This document shows, one piece after another, positions 41,696 through 49,760 of a stretch of 55,268 bases of DNA. The translations under genes were made by a program, and so were the position numbers. This DNA is from Candidatus Trichofilum aggregatum (GTDB lineage: Bacteria; Chloroflexota; Anaerolineae; Promineifilales; Promineifilaceae), in contig JADJUV010000040.1 of the NCBI GenBank assembly GCA_016716885.1, positions 1 to 55,268 on the forward strand, in the 5' to 3' direction. Within the stretch, counting starts at the first letter, position 1; the number at the start of each line of letters is the position of its first letter. Under the pieces are notes generated by a model. The model was not told the origin of the DNA and did not search any database. It saw only the letters and a list, made by a program, of their open reading frames with translations.

Positions 41696-41728
41696 CCCCC
41701 CCCCGGGGGGGGGGGAGGGGGGGAGGGG
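41696..41728. repeat. C9-G11 tract with A-interrupted G-runs
   Basis: Nine C are followed directly by eleven G, then A, seven G, A and four G, just 8 bp after the stop of the second adaptor gene. It can fold as a CG hairpin, or may be an assembly artefact like the G23 run at 32365. Confidence 0.65.
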
Positions 41729-41736
41729 CATTCTTA

Positions 41737-43257
41737 TTATCCCGGCCCAAAGTTGATTGTGGGCACATCGTTACCAACCACGACCTCATCGCCTTCGTTT
41801 AAGCCGCTGGTGATCTGGGTGTTTTGGCCGTCACGCAGGCCAATTGTTACCTCAACGACCTCTACGGTGGCCCCATTGAGCCGGTTGACCGTGTAGGTTC
41901 CGTCCTGGCGATTGACTTGAATGGCCCGATTGGGCAGCAGGAGAATGTCGGTGCGCTGGGCGGTGATGAGTTGCACGTTGGCGGTCATGCCCACACGCAC
42001 AGGCAACTCGGTTTGGCCCAGACGTAGGTGAACATCGTAAGTGACGAGGGTGCTGTTCGCGGCCGCGCCCGGGGCAATCAGCGCCACCTCACTCTCAATC
42101 GCCACATCCGGCCACGTCTCCAGCGTAATCGTGGCCTTTTGCCCCAATTCAATCACGCCAATATCGACTTCATCCACCGGTACGATGACTTCCAGGCTGG
42201 CCGTATCCATCAGTTCCACAGCAATGCCAGAGGCATATTCGCCCACATTGACATGCACGGCGGTGACGATCCCGGCAAACGGGGCAGTGAGCGTGGCTTT
42301 GTCCAGGGCGGTCTGCGCCTCAGCGACCGAGAGACGAGCCTGCTCGACTTGTGCGGCAGTGGTCTGGATTTCGGCGGCGGTTGGTTCAGCTAACAGATCA
42401 TCCAGGGCGGCCTGGGCCTGAGCCAGTTGGGCCTCGGCGGAGGCGATTTGGGCGGCTGAAGCGCCACTGGTGTTGCTGATGTAATTGGCTTCGGAGCCAT
42501 CGAGCCGCGCGGCCGCGGCCGCGAGACTCCCCTGCGCCGAACTCGTATCCGTGTTGAGCAGGTTATCCAACTGGGCCTGGGCGTTGGCTAACGTTTCCAG
42601 AGCCGATTGCACCGCATCGTAGGTTTGTTGGGTGGGGTTTTCGGCGTCAATTTCGCGGGCACGATCCAGGTTGGTTTGGGCCACCAGAATGGCCGCTTCC
42701 GCCTGCTGAATCTGGGCGTCGCTGACGCTGTTAGCGGCGCTCTGGTACTGGGCCGAGGCGGAGTAGAGGGATGCCTCGGAGATGGTGAGGGTGGCCGAGT
42801 AAACGGCCAGTTGTTCCGGGGTGGGACCAGCCAGCAGGGTATCCAGGTTGGCCTGGGCACTGGCAACATTGGCCGTCGCGGCCGCGACATCGGTGGCCTG
42901 GGCCGGTTCTTGCAGGGCGGCCAGGTTGGCCTCTTGCAAGCGCAAACTTTGCTCCGCCGCCAGCAGGCTCAAGGTGAGTTCGGCTGTTTCCAGTTGCACC
43001 AGTGGGTCACCCGCCTGCACCACATCGCCTATCTGCACATAGAGTTCGCTGACCCGACCGGGCTGGCTGATGGTCAGGGCCGCGGAGCGTTGCGCCGACA
43101 CCTCGCCGGTCGCGGCCGCGCTGGCCGTCAGGTCGCCGATAAACGCGGTGACGATATCATCGGTTTGGGTTTCATCTGTGGATTGGCCGGTGCAGGCGGT
43201 CAGAATAAGTAATGTTACCACCAGCATCAGCCATAGAATTCGTTTCTTTTGCTTCAT
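41737..43257 (-). CDS. MacA/HlyD-type adaptor lipoprotein, paralog 2
   Basis: The start at ATG 43257 lies five bases after AAGGAG. The GTG six bases upstream would overlap the ribosome site and is rejected. Unlike paralog 1, it has a lipoprotein signal (LMLVVTLLILTAC). The lipoyl halves (GRVSELYVQIGDVVQAGDPLVQLETAELTLS; ATLTAPFAGIVTAVHVNVGEYASGI), the long helical hairpin with ANLDTLLAGPTPEQLAV and AQAALDDLLAEPTAAEI units, and the barrel match paralog 1 throughout. It is the first gene of the set. Five Ala-Ala-Ala sites are all octamers, two of them overlapping at 42509-42522. Confidence 0.88.
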   Translation of the reverse strand: MKQKKRILWLMLVVTLLILTACTGQSTDETQTDDIVTAFIGDLTASAAATGEVSAQRSAALTISQPGRVSELYVQIGDVVQAGDPLVQLETAELTLSLLAAEQSLRLQEANLAALQEPAQATDVAAATANVASAQANLDTLLAGPTPEQLAVYSATLTISEASLYSASAQYQSAANSVSDAQIQQAEAAILVAQTNLDRAREIDAENPTQQTYDAVQSALETLANAQAQLDNLLNTDTSSAQGSLAAAAARLDGSEANYISNTSGASAAQIASAEAQLAQAQAALDDLLAEPTAAEIQTTAAQVEQARLSVAEAQTALDKATLTAPFAGIVTAVHVNVGEYASGIAVELMDTASLEVIVPVDEVDIGVIELGQKATITLETWPDVAIESEVALIAPGAAANSTLVTYDVHLRLGQTELPVRVGMTANVQLITAQRTDILLLPNRAIQVNRQDGTYTVNRLNGATVEVVEVTIGLRDGQNTQITSGLNEGDEVVVGNDVPTINFGPG

Positions 43258-43263
43258 TGCCAC

Positions 43264-43612
43264 TCCTTTGCCGTAAAAAGAATCAGCGACCAGTCACCAA
43301 ACTCTTTGCCTGGTCACGGTTAGCCGATTACTGATAGCAAATTTTAGGGGGCAAATCTGCAAAATTTATGCAGAGGGGATGGAGTTTTTGTAGGAGTTCC
43401 CCATGAGTGGGGGAGTAGCGAGTAGCGAGTGGCGAGTAGGCGTTCACTCGCAAACTCGCCACTCGCCACTTATTTTCTCAGGGGTTCTCCATGAGCGGGC
43501 GCTCACCAAGGTGGATGAAAACTTTAACCACAGATTTCACAGATGAATGCCGTGAAAAAAGCCAGGTCAAAGGCGACCAGGGTCTCTCAATCTCTTAGTC
43601 TCCAAAAACACC
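43264..43612. repeat. Intergenic region with GAGTAGC heptamers and their inverted copy
   Basis: GAGTAGC-like heptamers (four copies, 43413-43440) face CACTCGC/ACTCGCC units (to about 43471), forming a hairpin. This is bracketed by similar flanks AGTTCCCCATGAG and GGTTCTCCATGAG. A TCTCTCAATCTCTTAGTCTC block lies at about 43586-43605. No ORF is convincing. Confidence 0.6.
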
Positions 43613-44851
43613 CTACACCCCCTTCAAATACTCCCGAATCAACAAGGCGGCAGTTGCCCCTTCCCCAGCGGCACTGGCAACCTGCTTCGTACTACCCGCC
43701 CGCACATCACCAGCGGCAAAAATTCCCGGCACACTCGTCTCCAAAAAACTGGGTTCCCGCTCCCCAAACGCCGCCATCGGCCCATCATGTACCAGCGTGT
43801 GCCCCGTCTCCACAAACCCATACTTGTCCAACTGCACTTCACTCGACGCCAAAAAGCTCGTATTCGGCTGCAAACCAATGAAAATGAAGGTGCCATCTAC
43901 GTTTAGTTCGGTTGTTTTGTGGTCCACATTATTGACTACGCGCAATTTCTTCAATTGCGAATCCGCACCCACAAACGCCTCAACCTGGCTATGCCAAAGC
44001 ACCTCAATCTGAGGATGACTCAGCACCTTATCCTGAATAACCTGTGAGGCACTGAACTGATCTCCACGCACCAAAATCGTCACTTTGTCGGCAAACCGGG
44101 TCAGAAAGAGGCTCTCTTCAGCCGCACTATTACCCCCGCCGATGACCGCTACCTGTTTACCTTTGTAAAACGGCCCATCACAGGTGGCACAAAAATGCAC
44201 CCCGGCCCCCAGATAATCGTTTTCGCCGGGAACACCCAGACGTTTGTACCGGCTGCCGGTGCTAACCAGAACCGCCAGGGCGCTGTATTCGCTGCCGTTA
44301 CTGGTGGTCACACAATGGTAATTTTCATGGCGCTGGATGCCAGTCACATCCTGGGCCTGGAGCAGTTCTACGCCAAACTGTTCGGCCTGCTGGCGTAACC
44401 GCCCAGCAAACTCAATACCGGCGATGCTTTCGGGAAAACCGGGCATGTTATCAAGTTTTTCGGTCGCGGCCGCTTGTCCGCCCGGAGCCGCTCGCTCAAT
44501 CACCAACGTGTCAATTCCTTCCCGCGCCGTGTACAGAGCTGCCGTCAGCCCCGCTGGCCCACCCCCAATCACAATCAGGTCATAATGATGTTTTTGAGCC
44601 GTGGTTTTCAGCCCTAATTTCACCGCCAGATCCGCATTGCTCGGCTCCGTCATGTGAGAGCCATCAGCAAACACAATCGTCGGGATAATTCGTTTACCCC
44701 CATTTTTCTCAATGATTAACGCCTCAGCCTCATTATCTTCTTCAATATTGACCCAATGATAGGGAATCTGATGTTCACCTAAAAACTGTTTACTGCGGCG
44801 ACAATCAGGGCACCAATACGCGCCATACACGGTTATTTGTGGTTCAGACAT
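43613..44851 (-). CDS. Glutaredoxin-thioredoxin reductase fusion (FAD-dependent disulfide reductase)
   Basis: The start at 44851 follows AGGAG. Residues 1-85 are a glutaredoxin/thioredoxin-like domain with active site Cys14-Pro-Asp-Cys17 (YWCPDCRRSKQFL) and the cis-Pro region RIIPTIVFADGSH. From about 97 the low-molecular-weight thioredoxin reductase follows: FAD motif DLIVIGGGPAGLTAALYTARE, redox centre Cys221-Ala-Thr-Cys224 (FCATCDGPFYKGK), NADPH motif VAVIGGGNSAAEE, and C-terminal GIFAAGDVRAGSTKQVASAAGEG. It would pass electrons from NADPH to its own glutaredoxin domain. Total length is about 412 residues. One Ala-Ala-Ala octamer is at 44466. Confidence 0.9.
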   Translation of the reverse strand: MSEPQITVYGAYWCPDCRRSKQFLGEHQIPYHWVNIEEDNEAEALIIEKNGGKRIIPTIVFADGSHMTEPSNADLAVKLGLKTTAQKHHYDLIVIGGGPAGLTAALYTAREGIDTLVIERAAPGGQAAATEKLDNMPGFPESIAGIEFAGRLRQQAEQFGVELLQAQDVTGIQRHENYHCVTTSNGSEYSALAVLVSTGSRYKRLGVPGENDYLGAGVHFCATCDGPFYKGKQVAVIGGGNSAAEESLFLTRFADKVTILVRGDQFSASQVIQDKVLSHPQIEVLWHSQVEAFVGADSQLKKLRVVNNVDHKTTELNVDGTFIFIGLQPNTSFLASSEVQLDKYGFVETGHTLVHDGPMAAFGEREPSFLETSVPGIFAAGDVRAGSTKQVASAAGEGATAALLIREYLKGV

Positions 44852-45090
44852 AGGGACTCCTGTGGAAATAGGTGGCAAAGTGGCAAGGTAGCAAAGTGGC
44901 TGGCTTTTGCTTTAGAGACGATCAATGCCTACTTTCTTACACTGGTGTTGGCTATTTATCATGGCTGATGATTTTGCCGATGGCCCATCACCGGAACCGT
45001 TGACGCGGCCGCGATAATCGCTACCGGAAACACCCTGGATAGTTTAGAATTGAGCCACCCACCAGGGCAACCCCTATTTCCGAGGACAAT
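44852..45090. other. Divergent intergenic region with one octamer
   Basis: It contains short AAAGTGGCAAGG repeats next to the reductase start and one intergenic GCGGCCGC at 45005-45012. GAGGA before 45091 is the ribosome site of the dehydrogenase gene. No ORF is seen. Confidence 0.4.
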
Positions 45091-46296
45091 ATGGACTTTC
45101 AATTAAGCGCAGAACACAAAATGATCGAAAAAACGGTGTACGACTTCGCTCGCAAAGCAGTCATGCCCGTTATCAAAGAGCACGACCGTCACCACACCTT
45201 CCCCCATGAACTATTACCGCAAATGGCTCAATTAGGTTTCATGGGCATCTGTCTACCCGTGCGTTATGGCGGAGCGGGCCTGGATTATCTTTCGCTGGGT
45301 ATTCTCTCCGAAGGGCTAGAATATGCCGACTCATCCGTGCGGGAAACCATCGCCGTTCACCTGGGGCTACATGCCCTACCCATTTTCCAATGGGGCACCG
45401 AAGAACAAAAACAGACCTTTCTGCCACCGCTGGCAACCGGGGAAAAAATCGCCTGTTTTGGCCTGACCGAACCGGGCGCTGGCTCTGATGTAGGTGGCAT
45501 GACCAGCCGGGCACGCAAGGATGGCACTGATTACATCCTCAACGGCGAAAAAATGTGGATCACCCTATCCAACATCGCTGACCGGTTCCTCGTTTTTGCC
45601 AAAACCAACCCCGACAAAGGCGCAGGCGGCATCACCGCCTTCATTTTGGAGCGCGGCTGGGCGGGTCTGACAACGGGCAGTATCGAAGGCAAGATGGGGG
45701 TTCATGCCAGCAACACCGGCTGGATCAACATGGCCGATGTGCGCGTGCCCGCCAGTCATCGTCTGGGTGAAGAAGGCGAAGGGTTCAAAATTGCCATGAG
45801 CGCGTTGGATAATGCCCGTTATGGCGTAGCCGCCGGGGCTGTGGGCATCATGAAGGCTTGCCTGGACGAATCAGTCCGCTATTCAAAAGAACGCAAAACC
45901 TTCGGCAAACCCATCGCTGAATACCAGCTTGTGCAACAGATGTTGGCCCAAATGCAACAAAGCATTGACATTGGTCAGTTGCTGGTGTGGAAGGCTGGCT
46001 GGTTGAAAAATCAGGGTGTGCGTAATACGCGTGAGACGAGCATGGCCAAATGGTATTGCACCGAAGCGGCCAACCGGGCGGCCAATGATGCGGTGCAAAT
46101 TCATGGCGCCTATGGCTATTCCGATGAGTACAACGTCGAGCGCCACCTGCGGAATACCAAAAGTGCGGTCATTTATGAAGGCACATCGCAGATTCACACC
46201 CTCATGCAGGCCGCTTATCTGCTAGGCGAACGGGAAGACCGGCCCATGCGTTGTGAAATGCCTGCTTATGATCGGGATGCCTGGGAAGCCGAGTAG
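45091..46296 (+). CDS. Acyl-CoA dehydrogenase
   Basis: The 401-residue protein has the standard three-domain fold: N-terminal helices (MDFQLSAEHKMIEKTVYDFARKAV), a beta domain with FAD/substrate motifs CFGLTEPGAGSDVGGM and GEKMWITLSNIADRFLVFAKT, and a C-terminal helical domain with the catalytic base Glu363 (AVIYEGTSQIHTLMQA). The enzyme oxidises acyl-CoA to trans-2-enoyl-CoA, passing electrons to ETF. Chain-length specificity cannot be read. It is a single gene, and one of few here with no octamer and no Ala-Ala-Ala. Confidence 0.93.
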   Translation: MDFQLSAEHKMIEKTVYDFARKAVMPVIKEHDRHHTFPHELLPQMAQLGFMGICLPVRYGGAGLDYLSLGILSEGLEYADSSVRETIAVHLGLHALPIFQWGTEEQKQTFLPPLATGEKIACFGLTEPGAGSDVGGMTSRARKDGTDYILNGEKMWITLSNIADRFLVFAKTNPDKGAGGITAFILERGWAGLTTGSIEGKMGVHASNTGWINMADVRVPASHRLGEEGEGFKIAMSALDNARYGVAAGAVGIMKACLDESVRYSKERKTFGKPIAEYQLVQQMLAQMQQSIDIGQLLVWKAGWLKNQGVRNTRETSMAKWYCTEAANRAANDAVQIHGAYGYSDEYNVERHLRNTKSAVIYEGTSQIHTLMQAAYLLGEREDRPMRCEMPAYDRDAWEAE

Positions 46297-46337
46297 TATT
46301 TTACGCGTCAACGTCTTGACCAGTTAGCCAGAAAGCG

Positions 46338-46447
46338 GTTACACGGAGATTCACAGAGGGTACACAGAGGTTCACAGACAAAAAGCCAAGACCGTTTTTA
46401 TCACTCTGTGTATCTCTGTGCTTTCTCTGTGACCCTCTGTGTTCCTT
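46338..46447. repeat. Inverted CACAGAG / CTCTGTG repeats
   Basis: ACACGGAGATTCACAGAGGG and similar CACAGAGG units face CTCTGTGTATCTCTGTGC and CTCTGTGACCCTCTGTG units, forming a long low-complexity hairpin between the dehydrogenase and hydrolase genes. Confidence 0.6.
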
Positions 46448-46500
46448 CTTTTTCGTTCTGGCTTGTCCACCATTAGAGGTACGAGAAAAAGGAGTGTTCT

Positions 46501-48138
46501 ATGAGCCTGATAAGCCGTTTGGTGGGTCGTATGGCCCACTTGCCCCCCGCCGAAACGTATGATCTGGTTGAGGAGCGTGACATCTCGGTGTCGGCCCCGG
46601 ATGGTGTGACGTTGCTGACGGATATGATTGCGCCCCGCGGCCGCGATAATCTCCCCACCATCCTGACCCGCTCCCCCTATGGCCGGGCCGGTTTTTTCGG
46701 CCTGCTCTTTGGTCGCCTCATTGCCGAACGAGGGTTCCGCGCCGTGGTGCAAAGTTGTCGCGGCACATTCGGCTCCGGTGGCGAGTTCAGCCCATTCCGG
46801 CATGAGCAAGAAGACGGCCTGGCTACCATCGCCTGGCTCAAACAACAACCCTGGTTCAACGGCCAATTTGCCACCATTGGCCCCAGCTATTTGGGGCTGA
46901 CACAATGGGCCGTGGCTCGGGATGCCGGGCCGGAACTGAAGGCGATGTCCACCTGGATCAGTAGTGCAGAGTTTCGTAGTATCACTTTTCCCGGTGAAGC
47001 GTTCTGGCTGGAATCAGGCCTGACCTGGACAGTGCTGGTACACACCCAGGAGAAACGCTCTTTCAGCGGTTTTATAGATATGTTCAGCCGCCGGGATAAA
47101 AACATGCCGGGGTATCGCACGTTGCCGCTGATAGATGCGCCCAAAACGATGCTAGGGCATCCGGTTAAGTTCTGGCAGGAGTGGGTGACTCACGAAGAGC
47201 CAGGGGATGATTGGTGGGCGGCCACGGATTTCACGCAGGATGTCAGTCAGGTTACGGCTCCTAACCATATGATCGGGGGGTGGTATGACATCTTTTTGCC
47301 GCAAACGTTGCGTGACTATCAGGTCTTGCGACAGGCCGGCCAACAGCCCTACCTGACCATCGGCCCCTGGGCACACACCGATTCGCCGCTTATCCCTCAT
47401 GCCCTCAAAGAAACGTTGATCTGGTTACGCGCTCATTTGTTGGGAGATCGTACCGGTTTGCGCGAAGCTCCGGTGCGCCTTTTTGTGATGGGGGCGAATG
47501 AGTGGCGGGATTACCCGGATTGGCCGGTGGCGGGCACGCGGCCGCGACGCTGGCACCTTCATCCCCACGGCAAACTATCAACCGAGGCCCCGCCCCCCTC
47601 AGAACCAGACCACTACCATTACAATCCCAACGACCCCACCCCCAGCGTTGGCGGCGCCAGTATGGGCAAAATCACCGGAGCGCAAGACAATCGGGCGGTA
47701 GAAACCCGGCCCGATGTTCTGGTTTACACGAGCGCACCCCTGGAACAAGACCTGGAATTCATTGGTTCAGTCACAGCCGAGTTATACGTGCAATCCAGCC
47801 GAACCCACACCGACTTCTTTGCTCGCCTGTGCGATGTGGACCCGTCCGGCAAATCCACCAACATCACCGACCAGCTATGCCGACTTGTCCCCGGTCGCCC
47901 CGCCCCGGAACCTGATGGCTGTCTGAAAGTCGTCATTGACCTCTGGCCGATGGCCTACCGGTTCAAAAAGGGACATTGTTTGCGGGTGCAGGTTTCCAGT
48001 GGCGCGTTTCCTCGTTGGTCACGTAATCCCGGCTCCGGTGAACCTATCGCCACCGCCAAAACACTCCACCCCGCCGACCAAACCGTTTTCCACGACCCAG
48101 ATCACCCATCGGCGATTATTCTCACACAACTTGTTTAA
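46501..48138 (+). CDS. CocE/NonD family hydrolase (X-Pro dipeptidyl-peptidase S15 fold)
   Basis: An AAAAAGGAGTG site precedes the ATG. In this 545-residue protein, the alpha/beta-hydrolase domain carries LPTILTRSPYGR, the nucleophile Ser129 in IGPSYLGLTQ, and DFTQDVSQVTAPNHMIGGWYDIFLPQTL with the probable catalytic Asp. His is in IGPWAHTD. The C-terminal jelly-roll domain (about 350-545) ends LRVQVSSGAFPRWSRNPG. Relatives hydrolyse esters or amides such as glutaryl-7-ACA and cocaine; the substrate is unknown. No signal peptide is seen. Two octamers encode Arg-Gly-Arg and Arg-Pro. Confidence 0.9.
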   Translation: MSLISRLVGRMAHLPPAETYDLVEERDISVSAPDGVTLLTDMIAPRGRDNLPTILTRSPYGRAGFFGLLFGRLIAERGFRAVVQSCRGTFGSGGEFSPFRHEQEDGLATIAWLKQQPWFNGQFATIGPSYLGLTQWAVARDAGPELKAMSTWISSAEFRSITFPGEAFWLESGLTWTVLVHTQEKRSFSGFIDMFSRRDKNMPGYRTLPLIDAPKTMLGHPVKFWQEWVTHEEPGDDWWAATDFTQDVSQVTAPNHMIGGWYDIFLPQTLRDYQVLRQAGQQPYLTIGPWAHTDSPLIPHALKETLIWLRAHLLGDRTGLREAPVRLFVMGANEWRDYPDWPVAGTRPRRWHLHPHGKLSTEAPPPSEPDHYHYNPNDPTPSVGGASMGKITGAQDNRAVETRPDVLVYTSAPLEQDLEFIGSVTAELYVQSSRTHTDFFARLCDVDPSGKSTNITDQLCRLVPGRPAPEPDGCLKVVIDLWPMAYRFKKGHCLRVQVSSGAFPRWSRNPGSGEPIATAKTLHPADQTVFHDPDHPSAIILTQLV

Positions 48139-48188
48139 TTTTAAGAAAATCGCCGTGGTTCAAAAGTCGGCAAACTGTGTTTAACATT

Positions 48189-48219
48189 TTGTAGAACGAT
48201 TTTGTAAATCGTTCTACAA
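48189..48219. terminator. Hairpin between convergent genes
   Basis: TTGTAGAACGATT and AATCGTTCTACAA are perfect 13-bp arms around a five-base loop, 50 bp after the hydrolase stop and 93 bp before the end of the convergent gene. It lacks a clean U-run but is well placed as a bidirectional terminator. Confidence 0.5.
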
Positions 48220-48311
48220 ATTTGTAAATCTGACCTGAACCGTGCCGGAATTTGTCGAAGAATACAAGCACGAACAGGCCCGGCGAAAAAATGTGCCGTG
48301 ATTGAATCGTT

Positions 48312-48905
48312 CTACCAGGGAATACTCGACACCCCATATCCCCGCTGATACAACATTTTAGCCGACATGCTGATTTGTTCCGTTACTATCTCAAAATCAA
48401 AGGCATCGGCCAGCCGGGTAATCACATTGAACAAGAAACAAATGGCAATCGCATCTTCGATTTCTTGATCCGTGACGCCAGCCTGCCGCATCGGCTCCAT
48501 GTCCGCCGGGCCAACCATCTCTGGTGTAAGCGTGAGTTTCTCCAGGAAACCCAACACCGAACGCACCTTGTCACTAACCGGCGCGGTGCGCCAATCGTCT
48601 ATAACGGCTTGCACCATTGCCGCATTGTTTTCCAGCCCTAATACCGCAACTGCGGTATGAGTAGTCGTTCAAAAACGGCATTTTTGCAAACTGGAGACAA
48701 ACCCGGCAAACAGTTCGGCTTCCCCTTTACCCCAACTCGTTTGCGAACGCATCTTCTCCTGGAAAAAACTGCCCAGGTGTTTGCCCCCCATCTCGCGCCG
48801 GTAAGACATCGCGGCTACCGGTCCCGGTATCTTCTTGCCAAACAGAGCCGAAATGATCAATTTTTGAATCGGACGATACCCGTCATGCAAAATTTTTAGA
48901 CGCAT
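48312..48905 (-). CDS. AhpD/carboxymuconolactone-decarboxylase-like protein with in-frame UGA at the second active-site Cys (candidate selenoprotein)
   Basis: The start at 48905 (MRLKILHDGYRPIQKLIISALFG) follows AAAGGAAAA. A conserved block SQTSWGKGEAELFAGFVSSLQKC leads to Cys76-Arg-Phe, then TGA at 48669-48671. The same frame continues TTTHTAVAVLGLENNAAMVQAVIDDWRTAP and on to a normal stop at 48312. Reading the UGA as an amino acid gives C76-x2-U79-x3-H83, the exact CxxCxxxH spacing of AhpD-like peroxidase/decarboxylase proteins, and 197 residues, the usual length. A hairpin follows at a distance suited to a bacterial SECIS. Alternatively it is a Cys-to-stop mutation. The gene follows a CMD-like partner 84 bp upstream. 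Confidence 0.8.
48641..48658 (-). promoter_or_regulatory. Candidate bacterial SECIS hairpin downstream of the UGA
   Basis: On the minus strand, ATACCGC-AGTT-GCGGTAT forms a perfect 7-bp stem with a four-base loop containing GU. The stem starts 10 bases and the loop 17 bases after the UGA at 48671-48669. Bacterial SECIS elements place the apical loop about 16-37 bases from the UGA and carry a G early in the loop. It is also within coding sequence (HTAVAVL), as expected for bacterial SECIS. Confidence 0.55.
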
Positions 48906-48988
48906 AAGGTTTTCCTTTGGGGAAGTTGCAGAGTTGCAGAGTTGCAAGGTCAACTTGCTGACGGCAGCTCGAAACTTCTCCTCTATTT

Positions 48989-49330
48989 TTACTTCTGCTC
49001 CTCACCGCGTAAGGCTATCATCCCTTGTTTCATGCGGCCTAATCCCGCTCCCACCGCCGCACTGAAGGTGATCTCGTAAATATCATCCTCGGAATAACCG
49101 GCTTCCTTAAGCTGACGAATGTCTTTGTCAGTCACTTTATAGGCGGCGCGGGTTACTTTGTCCAGATAGGTTGCCAGGTTAGTGGGGATTTCACCAGGGG
49201 TAGTATTAACTCCTGCCACGTTTTCGCCATAGGCCACAATGTGGTGACGCAAGGCGGAAGGCGTGTGCCCCTGGTTTGAAAAGAGCGCCGTGAGCAATTG
49301 TTGAACACGGTCAGGTAGCAGTTTTTTCAT
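48989..49330 (-). CDS. Small CMD-like partner protein of the candidate selenoprotein
   Basis: The start at 49330 (MKKLLPDRVQQLLTALFSNQG) has CAGGAGA nine bases upstream, giving 113 residues. The C-terminal half (YKVTDKDIRQLKEAGYSEDDIYEITFSAAVGAGLGRMKQGM) resembles the helical repeat of carboxymuconolactone-decarboxylase/AhpD folds, but the CxxC active site is absent. It is the first gene of a two-gene unit with the UGA-containing gene. It may be a non-catalytic subunit; that is inference. Confidence 0.65.
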   Translation of the reverse strand: MKKLLPDRVQQLLTALFSNQGHTPSALRHHIVAYGENVAGVNTTPGEIPTNLATYLDKVTRAAYKVTDKDIRQLKEAGYSEDDIYEITFSAAVGAGLGRMKQGMIALRGEEQK

Positions 49331-49760
49331 CTGTTTGTCTCCTGAATATCGGGAATTGGGTGAATGGGGTTGGCACGACCAAACCAACGATAGTTTAGCT
49401 ATTTTCTTTCCGTCGCGCATTTTTGTCATGTTGAGGCTAAGGGTTTTGAGCTAGAGAATAGAGCTAAAGGGAATTTCCCGTTTTACAAGGGATTCCTTCA
49501 TAGTAGGTGGTTTATAATTTTTTGATAATAGTTATAGCACTTTAAGACTATGCCTTTTTACCTATTGATAACTAAATTGAACGCCCCCATAATTCACGTC
49601 AACGCTCCAATAGTTAACGAGTAAATCCAGAAGCGCTCACCCATTGTCCCCAATGGGAATGCCGAGAACGTCAGGTGATCAACTGAACCACCGTCTGTTT
49701 CATGTTGCTCCGGAAAGGTTTTGGGGTTCTCCGTATTCCCATCTTTAGAGGCTATAGAAA
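49331..49760. other. AT-rich divergent intergenic region
   Basis: A GAGCTAGAG-type repeat lies near 49450-49470, followed by an AT-rich stretch with TATAATTTTTTGATAATAG near 49510 and a small CCCATTG/CAATGGG hairpin near 49641-49658. Promoters for both flanking genes are probably here. No ORF is convincing. Confidence 0.4.

Noticed and set aside
42607..43212. 201-codon Gly-rich plus-strand frame opposite the second adaptor
   Set aside because: Antisense of the repetitive Ala/Gln/Leu-rich helical hairpin; composition is that of a shadow frame.
49641..49658. Small hairpin before the protease gene as a terminator
   Set aside because: Short stem with no T-run and about 100 bp upstream of a start; left as part of the intergenic region.
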